Positions 1 through 9,033 of a DNA stretch of 64,000 nt are shown here, piece after piece. Both the position numbers and the translations under genes were made by a program. The stretch spans positions 248,001 through 312,000 of the forward strand of contig CAVSEP010000007.1 of assembly GCA_963726995.1 (NCBI GenBank), read 5' to 3'. This stretch comes from DAIDKA01 sp963726995 (GTDB lineage: Bacteria > Pseudomonadota > Gammaproteobacteria > Steroidobacterales > Steroidobacteraceae). Under the pieces are notes generated by a model that saw nothing but the letters and a program-made list of their open reading frames with translations, was not told the origin of the DNA and made no database searches. Positions within the stretch are counted from its first letter, which is position 1. Each line of letters starts with the position of its first letter.

Positions 1-179
1 CCGGTCGATTGTTCACCGCTGCCGAGTCCGCCGGTCCGCTACGCATGGTGCAGGCCGGGTCGCTCGATGATCCCAATGTGGTGACTCCCACCGTTGCGGT
101 GTTCGTCAAGGATGCACTCAGCTGGGATCGGATCGACCCGTCGCTGGCGCAATTCGAGCGCATGCCGCCCGCCTCGTGA
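1..179 (+). CDS. GFA-family (glutathione-dependent formaldehyde-activating-like) enzyme, 3' end
   Basis: The window opens inside a reading frame (codons start at base 3) that runs 58 codons to TGA at 177-179. The visible C-terminus has the features of the GFA/DUF636 fold: a VQAGSLDDP turn, a TVAVFVKDALSWDRI strand and a closing QFERMP segment. Family members bind zinc through cysteines in the N-terminal half, which lies outside the window, so activity cannot be judged. GFA proteins are mostly of unknown substrate; some act on S-hydroxymethyl-glutathione or related adducts. The stop codon overlaps a GTG (GTGA at 176-179) that could start the next frame. Confidence 0.75.
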   Translation, partial: GRLFTAAESAGPLRMVQAGSLDDPNVVTPTVAVFVKDALSWDRIDPSLAQFERMPPAS

Positions 180-274
180 GGCGGCGCCGATTTAACCGCA
201 GGGCGGCAGGATTCGCGCCTGCGCGCCGGTCATGGCAGGATGCTCGTCAACGGCCACGACTTCAGTTCTTCGCC

Positions 275-886
275 ATGTCGCCTCATCCCTCCCGCCCCTG
301 CGACCGCTCAGTGCGTATCGCGCCGCACCAATCGCGGGCGCTGTGGCTGATGGTGCCCGCCCTGCTCCTGTCCGGATGCACCCTGGGCTTCTGGAACTAC
401 CAGCAAATCGAAGCTCCCCAGGCCCAGTACGTCCAGGTGAACTGCGATGGCAGTGATGGACCGCCGAAGCTCGCCTTCTATCCCTTCCATGAGATCTCCA
501 TTGGGGTCGCCGTCAGTCCGCTGGACCTGCGCCTGCGAACCCCTCGCGGCGTACACGCCCACTTGGACGGGGATTCGGTGCAGGTGAGCGGCCACACCGC
601 CAAGGGTGAGGCACTGGACGTGACCATCAAGCTGAAGACCGCAACGCAGGCGAGTGATGCGGGCCGGCTATCGGAAGTACGGTTCGAGGAGCGGCACGAC
701 GGCAGCTGGCAACCCGGCAGCATCTCGGCGGATGCCCAGATCGATACCCTGACCGCGGGCACCATCCTGCTGCCGCCGATCACCATCGATGGCACCAGCT
801 GGCCCGCCCAGACCCTGCCTTTCACCCGCAAGGTCTACTCGCAGGTCATGAAGCCGAACTCGGCCTGCTCGGCGCCCCAACTCTGA
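275..886 (+). CDS. Putative lipoprotein of unknown function
   Basis: No family is recognised. From the ATG at 275 the protein has 203 residues, with a hydrophobic stretch ending in the lipobox LLSGC (Cys35), so a diacylated envelope lipoprotein is predicted. The mature part is polar and looks beta-rich. The start is uncertain and no candidate has a clear ribosome binding site: GTG at 311 gives a more normal 22-residue signal peptide, and GTG at 176 would overlap the upstream stop (GTGA) but gives an implausibly long leader. The gene sits 22 bp before the EamA transporter on the same strand, so the two may be co-transcribed. The function is not inferable. Confidence 0.7.
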   Translation: MSPHPSRPCDRSVRIAPHQSRALWLMVPALLLSGCTLGFWNYQQIEAPQAQYVQVNCDGSDGPPKLAFYPFHEISIGVAVSPLDLRLRTPRGVHAHLDGDSVQVSGHTAKGEALDVTIKLKTATQASDAGRLSEVRFEERHDGSWQPGSISADAQIDTLTAGTILLPPITIDGTSWPAQTLPFTRKVYSQVMKPNSACSAPQL

Positions 887-908
887 TCGTCCGGACAGCG
901 CCGATCTC

Positions 909-1814
909 GTGCCAGTTCCCGCCACTTCTCCCCCGCGACCGTCGCTGTCGGCCATCGCGGCCTGCCTGCTGGCCGTCTACATTCTGTGGGGCACGACTTA
1001 CTACGCCATCAAGGTGGCCATCAGCGGCTTTCCGACCTTCTTCTTCGTCGGCACGCGCTTCATTGTCGCCGGAGGCCTGATCCTGCTGTGGCAGGTGCTG
1101 CGCGGCGCACCCCTGCCCAGCTGGCCGCAATGGCGCAATGCAGCCCTGATCGGCTGTCTGCTGCTGCTGGCCGGCAACGGCACGGTGGCCATGGGCGAAC
1201 AGTGGGTCAGCTCAGGCGCGGCCGTTGCATTGACCACCTGCGTGCCGCTGGCTGCGGCGGCCTGGTCCTGTCTGTTCGGCGAACGCCCCGCCCGGCTGGA
1301 ATGGCTGGCCATGGCGGTGGGTACGGCCGGCATTGCCACCATGCTGCTGGGTCATGATCTGCAGGCCAGCCTGCTGGGAGTGGCGGTGATTCTGGGAGGC
1401 AACATCTGCTGGTCCCTGGGCACGGTGCTGGCGCGGCGCCTGGATGTGCCCCCCGGGGCCACGGGCTTTGGTGCGGAAATGTTTTGCGCCGGCATCGCCG
1501 GCTTCCTGGTCAGCGCCCTGGCGCACGAGCCCTGGACCCTCTCCAACGCGCTGCGTCCCTGGGCAGCGTGGGGGTATCTGGTGGTGTTTGGATCGCTGAT
1601 CGGTTTTTCGGCCTTTCGATTTCTGGTCGAACGGGTGTCGGCGACGCTGGCCACCTCCTATGCCTACGTGAATCCGCCGGTGGCCCTGTTCGTCGGCTGG
1701 TGGCTGGGCCATGAACGTTTCTCCGCGCCGCTGCTGCTGGGCCTGCCCATCGTCCTGGGCGCCGTGGGTCTGCAGACCTGGGCGCACGCCCGCGCGTACG
1801 CCCGGGCGACCTAG
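909..1814 (+). CDS. EamA-family (YedA-type) drug/metabolite exporter
   Basis: The 301-residue protein has about ten hydrophobic segments in two EamA repeats, as in the 10-TMS drug/metabolite transporter superfamily. An early ILWGTTYYAIK segment and a late SYAYVNPPVALFVGW segment are typical of the YedA/RhaT-like branch. It is an inner-membrane carrier, probably exporting amino acids or small metabolites; the substrate cannot be read from sequence. It starts at GTG 909, as no better start precedes the first membrane segment. Its 3' end overlaps the convergent DUF3443 gene by 4 bp. Confidence 0.88.
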   Translation: MPVPATSPPRPSLSAIAACLLAVYILWGTTYYAIKVAISGFPTFFFVGTRFIVAGGLILLWQVLRGAPLPSWPQWRNAALIGCLLLLAGNGTVAMGEQWVSSGAAVALTTCVPLAAAAWSCLFGERPARLEWLAMAVGTAGIATMLLGHDLQASLLGVAVILGGNICWSLGTVLARRLDVPPGATGFGAEMFCAGIAGFLVSALAHEPWTLSNALRPWAAWGYLVVFGSLIGFSAFRFLVERVSATLATSYAYVNPPVALFVGWWLGHERFSAPLLLGLPIVLGAVGLQTWAHARAYARAT

Positions 1815-3502
1815 AACGCGAAGTAAGGACCGTTGGTGCCGCCGGCGTTGGTGTGTTCCATGGCGGTGTAGACGATGCGTCCGTAGTAGAACGGCAGCCC
1901 CCAGGCGAAGGTCGAGCCACCGGACGAGCCGGCGCCGCCGCCGAGATTGCTGAATGCCGCAAAGGTCTGATTGGCGGAAAACAGGTTGAAGGCATTGCCA
2001 ATGTTGAAGTTCACCATCGCCGCTTGAGCGTTCACGCCGGTGATCGTCGCAGTAAACGAGTCGACGGATGACGGGCAGAAGAATCCCTGCACCGAGCTCT
2101 GGCTGCAGTTGGTGATGCTGGTGTCGTTGAAATACAGACCGTTCGACCCGCTATCCAGGTAGCTGGTGGTATCCGACTGGGCATTGAAGCTGGTGGTCAC
2201 GTAGCCCGCGGAGGTATCCGTCGTGAGCACGGTCGCGCCGGGGGCCAGCACATTGTTGGCCTGCGTGCCGATGCCGAATATCAGGGAGCCGGTCACGTTC
2301 GCGGCTCCGGCGGCTCCCACGGTGGGCAGTTCAATGATCACGCCGTTGTTGTCCGTGACGCCGGCATTGGCCGCCAGCTTGAACAGCGGATTGGTGGCCT
2401 GGCTGGAGACGGGCACCGCGCTTTGCGTGCAGGCGCTGTTGGCGCAGCTGTAATACAAAGTATTGTTGGCGTTCGCCGCACAGAAAGTACCGCAGTCTTC
2501 CTCGAACAGGCCCAGTCCGATGATGCCGTTGGCGCCGAACTGGGTCACGGTGTCTTCCTCGGTGCCGCCGATGCTGGAGCAGGCGCTGGGCACCGGGTAG
2601 GTGGTCGTACCGATGACCTGTATCGGCAGGGCCGGCGCCGACTCGCCGCTGTTGGCGGTGTCTGCGCCGCCGATGTGCACATCGGCGGTAACCATCGGGC
2701 CCCAGCTATAGCCATCCACAAACTGGGTGCATTCAGCCAATGCCCCGCCGTTCACGGCAATGGGCTGCAGCGCAGCCAGCAGCGCTGAATTGGTGATCAC
2801 CGAGGACAGGATGCGCACGCCCTGCGAGCCAGTGTCCACTTGGACATGATCAATGGTCTGGCAAACCGTGGTGCTGTTCGGCGCGCAGATCGTGACCTTG
2901 ACGTACATGATATTGACAGCGGCTAACGGGGGATTGGCCTGGGCCAGCGCGGCCGGTCCCTGATCGATGATCGCGTTGGTCACGTTGTAGGCCGTGGTGC
3001 CGCTGCCGGCACCGCTGGAGACGACCAGTGCCACGGAAGTGCCGCTGGCCACGACCGTGCCGGCCGCCGGGTTCTCGCTGACGACCCCGCCGCTGGCGAT
3101 CGTGCTGCTGGCCTGTGAAGTAACGGCTCCGACCATCAGGCCCGCGCCGGTCAGAGCGGTCTGCGCGGCCGCCTGCGCATTGTCGACGACATTCGGCACG
3201 GCCACGCCGCCCGAGGAAACCACCAGGTTCACGCTGGTGCCCGAGGCCACATTGCTGCCCGCGGCAGGACTCTCGCTGATGACCAGCCCACTGGCCACGG
3301 TCGTGCTCAGTTGCGAGGTCACGGTCCCCAACATCAGGCCGGCGCCTGTCAGGGTACTCGTCGCGGCGGTCTGGGTATCACTCGCGACATTCGGCACGCT
3401 GACCTGCGGGGCACTCGTTGAGCCGCCGCCTGAGCCACCCCCACCGCCGCACCCGGCCAGCAACAGGGACGCAATGATCAAACCGGCGAACAGGTTTCGC
3501 AA
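1811..3502 (-). CDS. PASTA-repeat DUF3443 lipoprotein
   Basis: The 563-residue protein starts at TTG (3502), the only start that keeps the signal peptide. Its lipobox LLLAGC places the acylated Cys at residue 18, followed by a Gly/Ser linker. Residues about 34-98 and 99-163 are two near-identical PASTA repeats (each with VPNV, an inner GLM.G.VTSQ and a closing SGTSV.LVVSSG). The rest matches the DUF3443 type, including an aspartyl-protease-like VDTGSQGVRI segment near its start and a later SYLDSGSNG segment. PASTA domains usually bind peptidoglycan or muropeptides, so this may be a cell-wall-anchored surface protein; that is inference. It heads toward DUF2844 and Spy-like genes on the same strand. 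DUF3443 and DUF2844 are known neighbours in proteobacteria. Confidence 0.82.
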   Translation of the reverse strand: MRNLFAGLIIASLLLAGCGGGGGSGGGSTSAPQVSVPNVASDTQTAATSTLTGAGLMLGTVTSQLSTTVASGLVISESPAAGSNVASGTSVNLVVSSGGVAVPNVVDNAQAAAQTALTGAGLMVGAVTSQASSTIASGGVVSENPAAGTVVASGTSVALVVSSGAGSGTTAYNVTNAIIDQGPAALAQANPPLAAVNIMYVKVTICAPNSTTVCQTIDHVQVDTGSQGVRILSSVITNSALLAALQPIAVNGGALAECTQFVDGYSWGPMVTADVHIGGADTANSGESAPALPIQVIGTTTYPVPSACSSIGGTEEDTVTQFGANGIIGLGLFEEDCGTFCAANANNTLYYSCANSACTQSAVPVSSQATNPLFKLAANAGVTDNNGVIIELPTVGAAGAANVTGSLIFGIGTQANNVLAPGATVLTTDTSAGYVTTSFNAQSDTTSYLDSGSNGLYFNDTSITNCSQSSVQGFFCPSSVDSFTATITGVNAQAAMVNFNIGNAFNLFSANQTFAAFSNLGGGAGSSGGSTFAWGLPFYYGRIVYTAMEHTNAGGTNGPYFAF

Positions 3503-3583
3503 AGGTGCTTCTCCGTGGTGCCAAGGGGCATACCGGGCAAATTTAGGGCGTCGGAACAGGCCACGGGAAGGAACGGTATCGCG

Positions 3584-4045
3584 TTACTGAATGTCAGTGG
3601 AACTGACGCCAGATGGCAACAGTGCCGGCACCCAGGCTCGGCCGGTGAAGGCCCGCATTCTGCCGCTGGACTCGATCACGATGTCCGGGTTGGCGAGGCG
3701 CACCAGACGGTGGCGCACGACGGGCTGGCGGGCGGCCGTCTGGTAGTGGACGAAATAGTCGCCCAGCACCTGGCGCAGGTCGGGCAGCACCGGGCCATGC
3801 CAGCTGACGGCATATACCTGGCCGGCGCCGTTCAGATACTCGGTGACGATGGTGCCGGAAGGCAGCTGCAGTTCCTGCTTGCGAAGCGCCCCGGTGGGCA
3901 CGGGGCGGGTCAGGCCCTTCATGCTGATGCGATCGGATTCGACCGAATCGGCGCTACCGCCCAGGGCCGCCCGCGCGGTGTGCGGGACGCCCTGGATCAG
4001 CAGGCCGGCGAGAGTCAGGCTGAAAAGCGTCGCTCGCAGCGTCAT
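3584..4045 (-). CDS. DUF2844 exported protein
   Basis: The 153-residue protein has a clear signal peptide (cleavage after about residue 26, ARA-A), followed by the compact DUF2844 body with the segments LPSGTIVTEYL and VYAVSWHGP and a C-terminal DIVIESSGRMRAFTGRAWVP. The function of DUF2844 is unknown; its recurrent partner is DUF3443, here 81 bp downstream on the same strand. The upstream Spy-like gene ends 5 bp before this start, so the three genes probably form one transcript. It is exported to the periplasm. Confidence 0.82.
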   Translation of the reverse strand: MTLRATLFSLTLAGLLIQGVPHTARAALGGSADSVESDRISMKGLTRPVPTGALRKQELQLPSGTIVTEYLNGAGQVYAVSWHGPVLPDLRQVLGDYFVHYQTAARQPVVRHRLVRLANPDIVIESSGRMRAFTGRAWVPALLPSGVSSTDIQ

Positions 4046-4050
4046 GGGCG

Positions 4051-4599
4051 TCAGCCGTTGCCGGTGGCGTGTCTAGCCGCCCATTGCCCGCGACGCGCCG
4101 ACTCCTTCGCCTGGATGGATGCCAGAATGGTCGGCAGCGCATTCTTCTGGTCGGTCGAGAGCACGTTCCAGATGTCGGTGGCCAGCGCGGTCTGCTTCTG
4201 GATCCGTGCGGTAGCCGCAGTCTCGGCGGCCTGCACGGCAGCGGTGTAGCCCGGGTCACCGGGATTGCCGATCACCGTGATGCCCGGTCCCTTGGGCCCG
4301 CTGCCCGGCTGATGCTGCGGACGGGCGCTGCTCAGAATCGTTTTGATGCTGTCCTGCTGGCCCGGTGTGAGGGCCAAGGCCTGGGTACCCGGTGCCTTGC
4401 CCAGCTGGTGGGTGGCGCGCAGCAGCGAACCGACGAACGGTGAACCACCAAAGGCGCGGAAGTGCCCGTGCCGAAAGTGATGCGGGGGCGAAGCACCCGG
4501 CGCCGAGGAACTGGTCTGGGCGCAGGCCGTGCCCACCGCTGCGGCGCCAAGTGTTGCCACCGTAACGGCAAACAGTGCGCGCTGTATGGTCGACTTCAT
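4051..4599 (-). CDS. Spy/CpxP-like periplasmic LTXXQ protein
   Basis: The 182-residue protein starts at ATG 4599; an ATG six codons upstream would only lengthen the signal peptide. The leader ends near ACAQ (residues 26-28). The mature part is helical and carries LTPGQ (residues 77-81) and a variant LSTDQ (147-151), the paired LTXXQ signature of Spy/CpxP proteins. It is rich in His and Pro just after the leader. Spy-type proteins are periplasmic chaperones or stress sensors. Here it leads an envelope cluster with DUF2844 and PASTA-DUF3443 genes, which suggests a role in folding or protecting those exported proteins. The family assignment is by motif only. Confidence 0.65.
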   Translation of the reverse strand: MKSTIQRALFAVTVATLGAAAVGTACAQTSSSAPGASPPHHFRHGHFRAFGGSPFVGSLLRATHQLGKAPGTQALALTPGQQDSIKTILSSARPQHQPGSGPKGPGITVIGNPGDPGYTAAVQAAETAATARIQKQTALATDIWNVLSTDQKNALPTILASIQAKESARRGQWAARHATGNG

Positions 4600-4823
4600 G
4601 AATGCAATTCTCCGCAAGCGATCGTGTGGGTATTTTGTAACCGACTGTTAGAGCACCATTTTCCCGTGCGTTGCAGTCTACCCTGACCCAAGCGTTCCAT
4701 GCAGCGAGCAGTTGACGATACAACCGAAAGATTACGCAGGCTTAAGCTGCGTGAAAGGTGCGGTAACAATATGCCCGCAACTTCGCCGCAATCGTCGGTG
4801 ATTTGAGACATCCCGGCGCGTCT

Positions 4824-6119
4824 TCAGCAGGTGAAGGGATTGCGACGCACGATGGTCTGGTCGCGGTCCGGCCCGGTGGAAATCATGTCGATGGGCACCC
4901 CCGCAAGTTCCTGCATCCGATCCAGGTACTGCCGTGCATTTTCCGGCAACTCCTCGAACCGCACCGTGCCGACCGTGGATTGACGCCAGCCCGGCATCTC
5001 CTCATAGACGGGCTCCACTTCCGAATAGGCGTCCACAAACAGCGGCATGTCGCTTAAGACCTTGCCGCCGCTGCGGTAGCCCACGCAGATGCGGATGGTT
5101 TCCAGCTGATCCAGCACGTCGAGCTTGGTCACGCACAGACCGGTCACGCTGGACTGCGCCACGCAGCGCCGCAGCACCACGGCGTCAAACCATCCGCAGC
5201 GCCGCTTGCGCCCGGTGACCGAGCCGAACTCGTGGCCGACCCGGGCCAGGTGCTCCCCGTCACTGTCGAACAATTCCGTCGGGAAGGGGCCTGCGCCGAC
5301 GCGCGTGGTGTACGCCTTGACGATGCCTAATACCTCGTCGAACACCCGCGGACCAATGCCCGTTCCGGTGGCGGCATACCCGGCGGTGGTGTTCGAGGAG
5401 GTCACGTACGGATAGGTGCCCAGATCGACATCGAGCATCGCAGCTTGCGCGCCCTCGAACAGCACGTTCGCGCCCTCGGCCCGCAACTGCATCAGGGCCT
5501 GGGTGACATCGGCCACGCAGGACCTGATGCGCTCGGCGAGCGCCAGCTGCTCATCCAGCGTCTTCTGGAAATCCACTGGCTGCTGGCCGAAATACTTCTG
5601 CAGCACGAAGTTGTGGAAGTCGAGCACTTGTCCCAGCTTCGCCGCGAAGCGCTCACGCTGGAAGAGATCCGCGACCCGCACGGCGCGGCGCGCCACCTTG
5701 TCCTCATAGGCCGGCCCGATGCCGCGGCCGGTCGTACCGATGGCATTGGCGCCGCTGGCATGTTCGCGGGCGCGATCGAGCGCCACGTGCGAGGGCAGGA
5801 TCAGCGGGCAGTTGGGCGAAATGCGCAGCCGGTCGAACACCGGAATGCCCTGGTCGATGAGCTTGGCGGCCTCGGTGATCAGCGCCTCCAGCGACAGCAC
5901 CACCCCGTTGCCTATGAAGCAGCGGACCTGCTCGTGCAGAATGCCGGACGGGATCAGCGACAATACGGTCTTGCGCCCGTCGATGACCAGCGTATGTCCC
6001 GCGTTGTGGCCACCCTGGAACCGGGCCACCGCGCGGGCGCGATCCGCCAGCAGATCCACGACCTTCCCCTTGCCTTCATCGCCCCATTGGGTACCGATGA
6101 CGATGACGAACTTTCCCAT
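4824..6119 (-). CDS. purA: Adenylosuccinate synthase
   Basis: The enzyme joins IMP and aspartate using GTP to make adenylosuccinate, the first committed step to AMP, in the cytosol. The 431-residue length is standard. Visible motifs are the GTP-binding GTQWGDEGKGK loop near residue 9, GGHNAGHTL with the catalytic His, GTTGRGIGPAYEDK and GTYPYVTSSN. The usual FEGAQG loop reads FEGAQA here. It lies 9 bp downstream of the DUF2065 gene, the common gammaproteobacterial order, so it is probably the last gene of the hfq-hflX-DUF2065-purA run. Confidence 0.98.
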   Translation of the reverse strand: MGKFVIVIGTQWGDEGKGKVVDLLADRARAVARFQGGHNAGHTLVIDGRKTVLSLIPSGILHEQVRCFIGNGVVLSLEALITEAAKLIDQGIPVFDRLRISPNCPLILPSHVALDRAREHASGANAIGTTGRGIGPAYEDKVARRAVRVADLFQRERFAAKLGQVLDFHNFVLQKYFGQQPVDFQKTLDEQLALAERIRSCVADVTQALMQLRAEGANVLFEGAQAAMLDVDLGTYPYVTSSNTTAGYAATGTGIGPRVFDEVLGIVKAYTTRVGAGPFPTELFDSDGEHLARVGHEFGSVTGRKRRCGWFDAVVLRRCVAQSSVTGLCVTKLDVLDQLETIRICVGYRSGGKVLSDMPLFVDAYSEVEPVYEEMPGWRQSTVGTVRFEELPENARQYLDRMQELAGVPIDMISTGPDRDQTIVRRNPFTC

Positions 6120-6128
6120 GATGCCTAC

Positions 6129-6323
6129 TCAGTTGATAAGGAACAGCAGCACGACTCCGACGAGCATGCTGCCAAGTCCTGCAATGCGCACTTCGCGATC
6201 GCCGAACTCGAGAATCCGGGCCAGCGCGCGTTTGGTGGCCCCGGGCGACAGAAACGGAAGCATGCCTTCCAGCACGAACACCAGCGCCAGCGCTGCGCCA
6301 AGATCCTGGATGATGCGTGTCAC
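6129..6323 (-). CDS. DUF2065 (YjeT-type) small membrane protein
   Basis: This 64-residue protein has two hydrophobic helices separated by a charged ARILEFGDREVR segment, matching the DUF2065 family (E. coli YjeT). The function is unknown. It normally lies between hflC and purA; here hflK and hflC are missing and it directly follows hflX (12 bp) and precedes purA (9 bp). It sits in the inner membrane. Confidence 0.9.
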   Translation of the reverse strand: MTRIIQDLGAALALVFVLEGMLPFLSPGATKRALARILEFGDREVRIAGLGSMLVGVVLLFLIN

Positions 6324-6335
6324 GGCGAACGTCCT

Positions 6336-7688
6336 TCAGGACAGCTTGGCCGCGGTTGCGGGCGGCGGCGATTGTAGGTATCCGGCCCCGGGCGCACAAG
6401 CCGCATCGGCGCTGCCGGATTCAACGATAATCACGCCCGGCGCGCGGGCCAGTTCCAGCAGATCCACGTTCGGCAGCTCCACCGTCAGCTCGATCTGCCC
6501 GTCCTCCAGGAACAGTTCCTGCCTGATGACGCCGCGGGCGTACAGCCGCGAGCGCAGCTGTCCCGCACCGGGCGGGATCCGCACCCGCGAAACGAACACC
6601 GTGCGGGCGATCCGCTCGGTGAGCGCCTCGGCGAGCAGCGCGATGCCCAGCGGCTGCGCGGCCGAAATCCACACCGAGGACACGCGGCCATTCGCGTCGC
6701 GTTCGATGCGCGGCGACACCTGCAGCCGATCGATCTTGTTGTACACCAGGATCTGCGGAATTCCCCCGGCGCCGATCTCGGTGAGCACGGCATCCACCTG
6801 TTGCATGCGCTCGCTGCGTCGCGGATCACTCGCATCCACGACGTGCAGCAGCACCGTGGCCTCGCGCGCCTCGGTGAGCGTCGAGCGGAAGGCGGCCACC
6901 AGTTCATGCGGCAGATCGCGAATGAACCCGACCGTGTCCGCGACCACGGCGGGTGTGCCGCCGGGCAGCCGGATGCGCCGTACCGTGGGATCCAGCGTGG
7001 CGAACAGCTGGTCGGCCACATAGGCCGGCGCGCCGGTCAGGGCGCGAAACAGCGTGGACTTGCCGGCGTTCGTGTAGCCCACCAGCGTCAGGGTGGGCAC
7101 CGGAATCTGCATCCGGGTCCGGCGCCCGGTCTCGCGCTGCAGCTGGATGCGCTCCAGGCGCTTGCCCAACACCTTGACGCGCTGTCCCAGCAGGCGCCGG
7201 TCGGTCTCCAGCTGAGTTTCGCCGGGGCCGCGCATGCCGATACCGCCCTTTTGGCGTTCCAGGTGCGTCCAGCCGCGCACCAGGCGGCTGGCCAGATGCT
7301 TCAGCTGCGCGAGCTCCACTTCCAGCTTGCCTTCGAGGCTGCGCGCGCGCTGCGCAAAGATGTCGAGTATGAGTCCGTTGCGATCCAGCACCCGCCGCCC
7401 GGTGTGCTCCTCGAGATTGCGCTCCTGGCTGGGCGAGAGCGCATGGTCCACCAGAATGAGGTCCGCCTCGGTCGCGACGGCGGCATCGCGGATCTCATCG
7501 GCCTTGCCGGAGCCCACGAAGAACTTGGGATCGGGGCGCGCGCGTCGGCCGGTGAGGGTGGCCACGGGCAGCGCGCCCGCCGAAGTCGCCAGCTGCGTGA
7601 ACTCCTCCAGGTCCTCCGGATCGATCGGTGCGCCCAGTCCTAGGCGCACCAGCACCGCGCGTTCACCCGTACGTGGGCGTTCGATCAC
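6336..7688 (-). CDS. hflX: Ribosome-associated GTPase HflX
   Basis: HflX is a translational GTPase that splits stalled or heat-damaged ribosomes. The 450-residue protein has the N-terminal HflX domain (residues about 1-190, with RRARPDPKFFVGSGKADE), a glycine-rich linker GGIGMRGPGETQLE, then the Obg/HflX-type G domain with Walker A GYTNAGKST, switch DTVGFIRDLP and NKID. It lies 36 bp downstream of hfq on the same strand. The usual hflK-hflC pair does not follow. Confidence 0.97.
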   Translation of the reverse strand: MIERPRTGERAVLVRLGLGAPIDPEDLEEFTQLATSAGALPVATLTGRRARPDPKFFVGSGKADEIRDAAVATEADLILVDHALSPSQERNLEEHTGRRVLDRNGLILDIFAQRARSLEGKLEVELAQLKHLASRLVRGWTHLERQKGGIGMRGPGETQLETDRRLLGQRVKVLGKRLERIQLQRETGRRTRMQIPVPTLTLVGYTNAGKSTLFRALTGAPAYVADQLFATLDPTVRRIRLPGGTPAVVADTVGFIRDLPHELVAAFRSTLTEAREATVLLHVVDASDPRRSERMQQVDAVLTEIGAGGIPQILVYNKIDRLQVSPRIERDANGRVSSVWISAAQPLGIALLAEALTERIARTVFVSRVRIPPGAGQLRSRLYARGVIRQELFLEDGQIELTVELPNVDLLELARAPGVIIVESGSADAACAPGAGYLQSPPPATAAKLS

Positions 7689-7724
7689 GGCATGACAGGA
7701 ACTTGAAATCCACTGCGGACAATC

Positions 7725-7988
7725 TTACTCCGCCGCGGGCTCGACGGTGGTGGTCGGGACGCCGTTCTCGTCGGTGGCCAGCCGCACATTGCGTGCCGGC
7801 ACGACCGTCGAAATCGCATGCTTGTAGACCATCTGGCTGACGCTGTTCTTCAGCAGCACCACGAATTGATCAAATGAATCGATCTGTCCCTGAAGCTTGA
7901 TTCCGTTGACCAGATAGATGGAGACGGGAACGCGCTCTTTACGCAAGGCATTCAAAAACGGGTCCTGCAGCGATTGGCCTTTGGCCAT
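7725..7988 (-). CDS. hfq: RNA chaperone Hfq
   Basis: Hfq is a hexameric Sm-like protein that pairs small RNAs with mRNAs. In 87 residues it shows the canonical QDPFLNALRKE start, Sm1 strand segment NGIKLQGQIDSFDQ and the Sm2 signature YKHAISTV. A good AAGGAG ribosome site precedes the ATG. It is preceded by miaA, the standard order. The acidic C-terminal tail is short, as in many non-enteric gammaproteobacteria. Confidence 0.98.
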   Translation of the reverse strand: MAKGQSLQDPFLNALRKERVPVSIYLVNGIKLQGQIDSFDQFVVLLKNSVSQMVYKHAISTVVPARNVRLATDENGVPTTTVEPAAE

Positions 7989-8093
7989 CGGGGTTCTCCT
8001 TATTCTCTGGCGCTTCTAGTTGTTCGGTTCAGCAAGCAAGCTGGGCACCTCGCACAAGCGAAGGCGTCCGCTGCATTCTACCACGGGGCCCGT

Positions 8094-9033
8094 TCAGCGG
8101 ATAAAACCACTCAGTGCCACGCCCACCTCCAAGCTCCATGATTCATAGGCACCGGCGGCGAGCGGATCCACGATGCGGATGCTGCTGTCGCCACGCAGCC
8201 AGGTGAGCTGTCGTTTGGCCAGCTGGCGGGTGGCGGCAATGCCGCGCTCCACCGCCTGCGATAAAGTGTCATGACCATCGCAGTGCTGCCACAGTTGCCG
8301 ATAGCCGACAGCGCGCATGGAGGCATGATCGGCGTTCAAGTCACCGCGTGCATGGAGCGCCCGCACCTCCTGCAAAAATCCCTGCGACATCATCCGGTTG
8401 AAGCGGCTTGCGATCCTCTCATGCAGCTGCGCGCGGGACTGCGGCACCAGCGCCCAGATTGGGGCAGCGCCCTGCAACGCAGCAGGGCTGTGCGCCTGCA
8501 GGCTTGAGAGAGCCCGTCCGGTCAGTTGGCACACTTCCAGTGCACGCTGGATTCGCTGTGCATCATTTGGGTGAATCTTTTGCGCCGCTGCCGGATCCAG
8601 GGCGGCCAGGCGCGCATGCAGTGCCGGCCAGCCCAGCTGCGCGGCTTGCGCGTCCAGGGAACGGCGCAGCGTGGGTGAGGCCTGCGGCAACCGCGCCATC
8701 CCCCCGCGCAGCGCGCGCAGGTACAGCATGGTGCCGCCGACCAGCAGTGGAATGCGTCCTCGGGCCCGGATCTGGCCGATCAGGGTTACGGCATCCTGCG
8801 CGAACCGGCCGGCCGAGTACGACTGCAGCCGGATCCAGAATGTCCAGCAGGTGATGCGCGACGGCGGCTCGCGCCGCCGGTCCCGGCTTGGCCGTACCGA
8901 TGTCCATGCCCCGGAACACCTGCGCCGAATCCACGGAAATGATTTCCACCGGCCACTGCTGGGCGAGGCGTAGGGCCCACTCGCTCTTGCCGCTGCCGGT
9001 GGGCCCGGTCAGGATCAGGACCGGCGCTGTCAC
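8094..9033 (-). pseudogene. miaA: tRNA dimethylallyltransferase MiaA, single-base frameshift
   Basis: MiaA adds the dimethylallyl group to A37 of tRNAs that read UNN codons. The N-terminal part starts at GTG 9033, which overlaps the mutL stop (GTGA). It has P-loop GPTGSGKSE, the substrate segment DSAQVFRGMDIGTAKP and HHLLDILDPA. At about 8820 the reading frame is lost, and the continuation (YSAGRFAQDAVTLIGQIRARG, then LLVGGTMLYLRALRGGM) is in another frame and runs to the stop at 8094. One extra base near 8820 explains it; removing it gives 312 residues, a normal length. As written, the product ends prematurely. Either this is a recent loss of function or a sequencing error; there is no homopolymer at the point. 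Confidence 0.9.
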
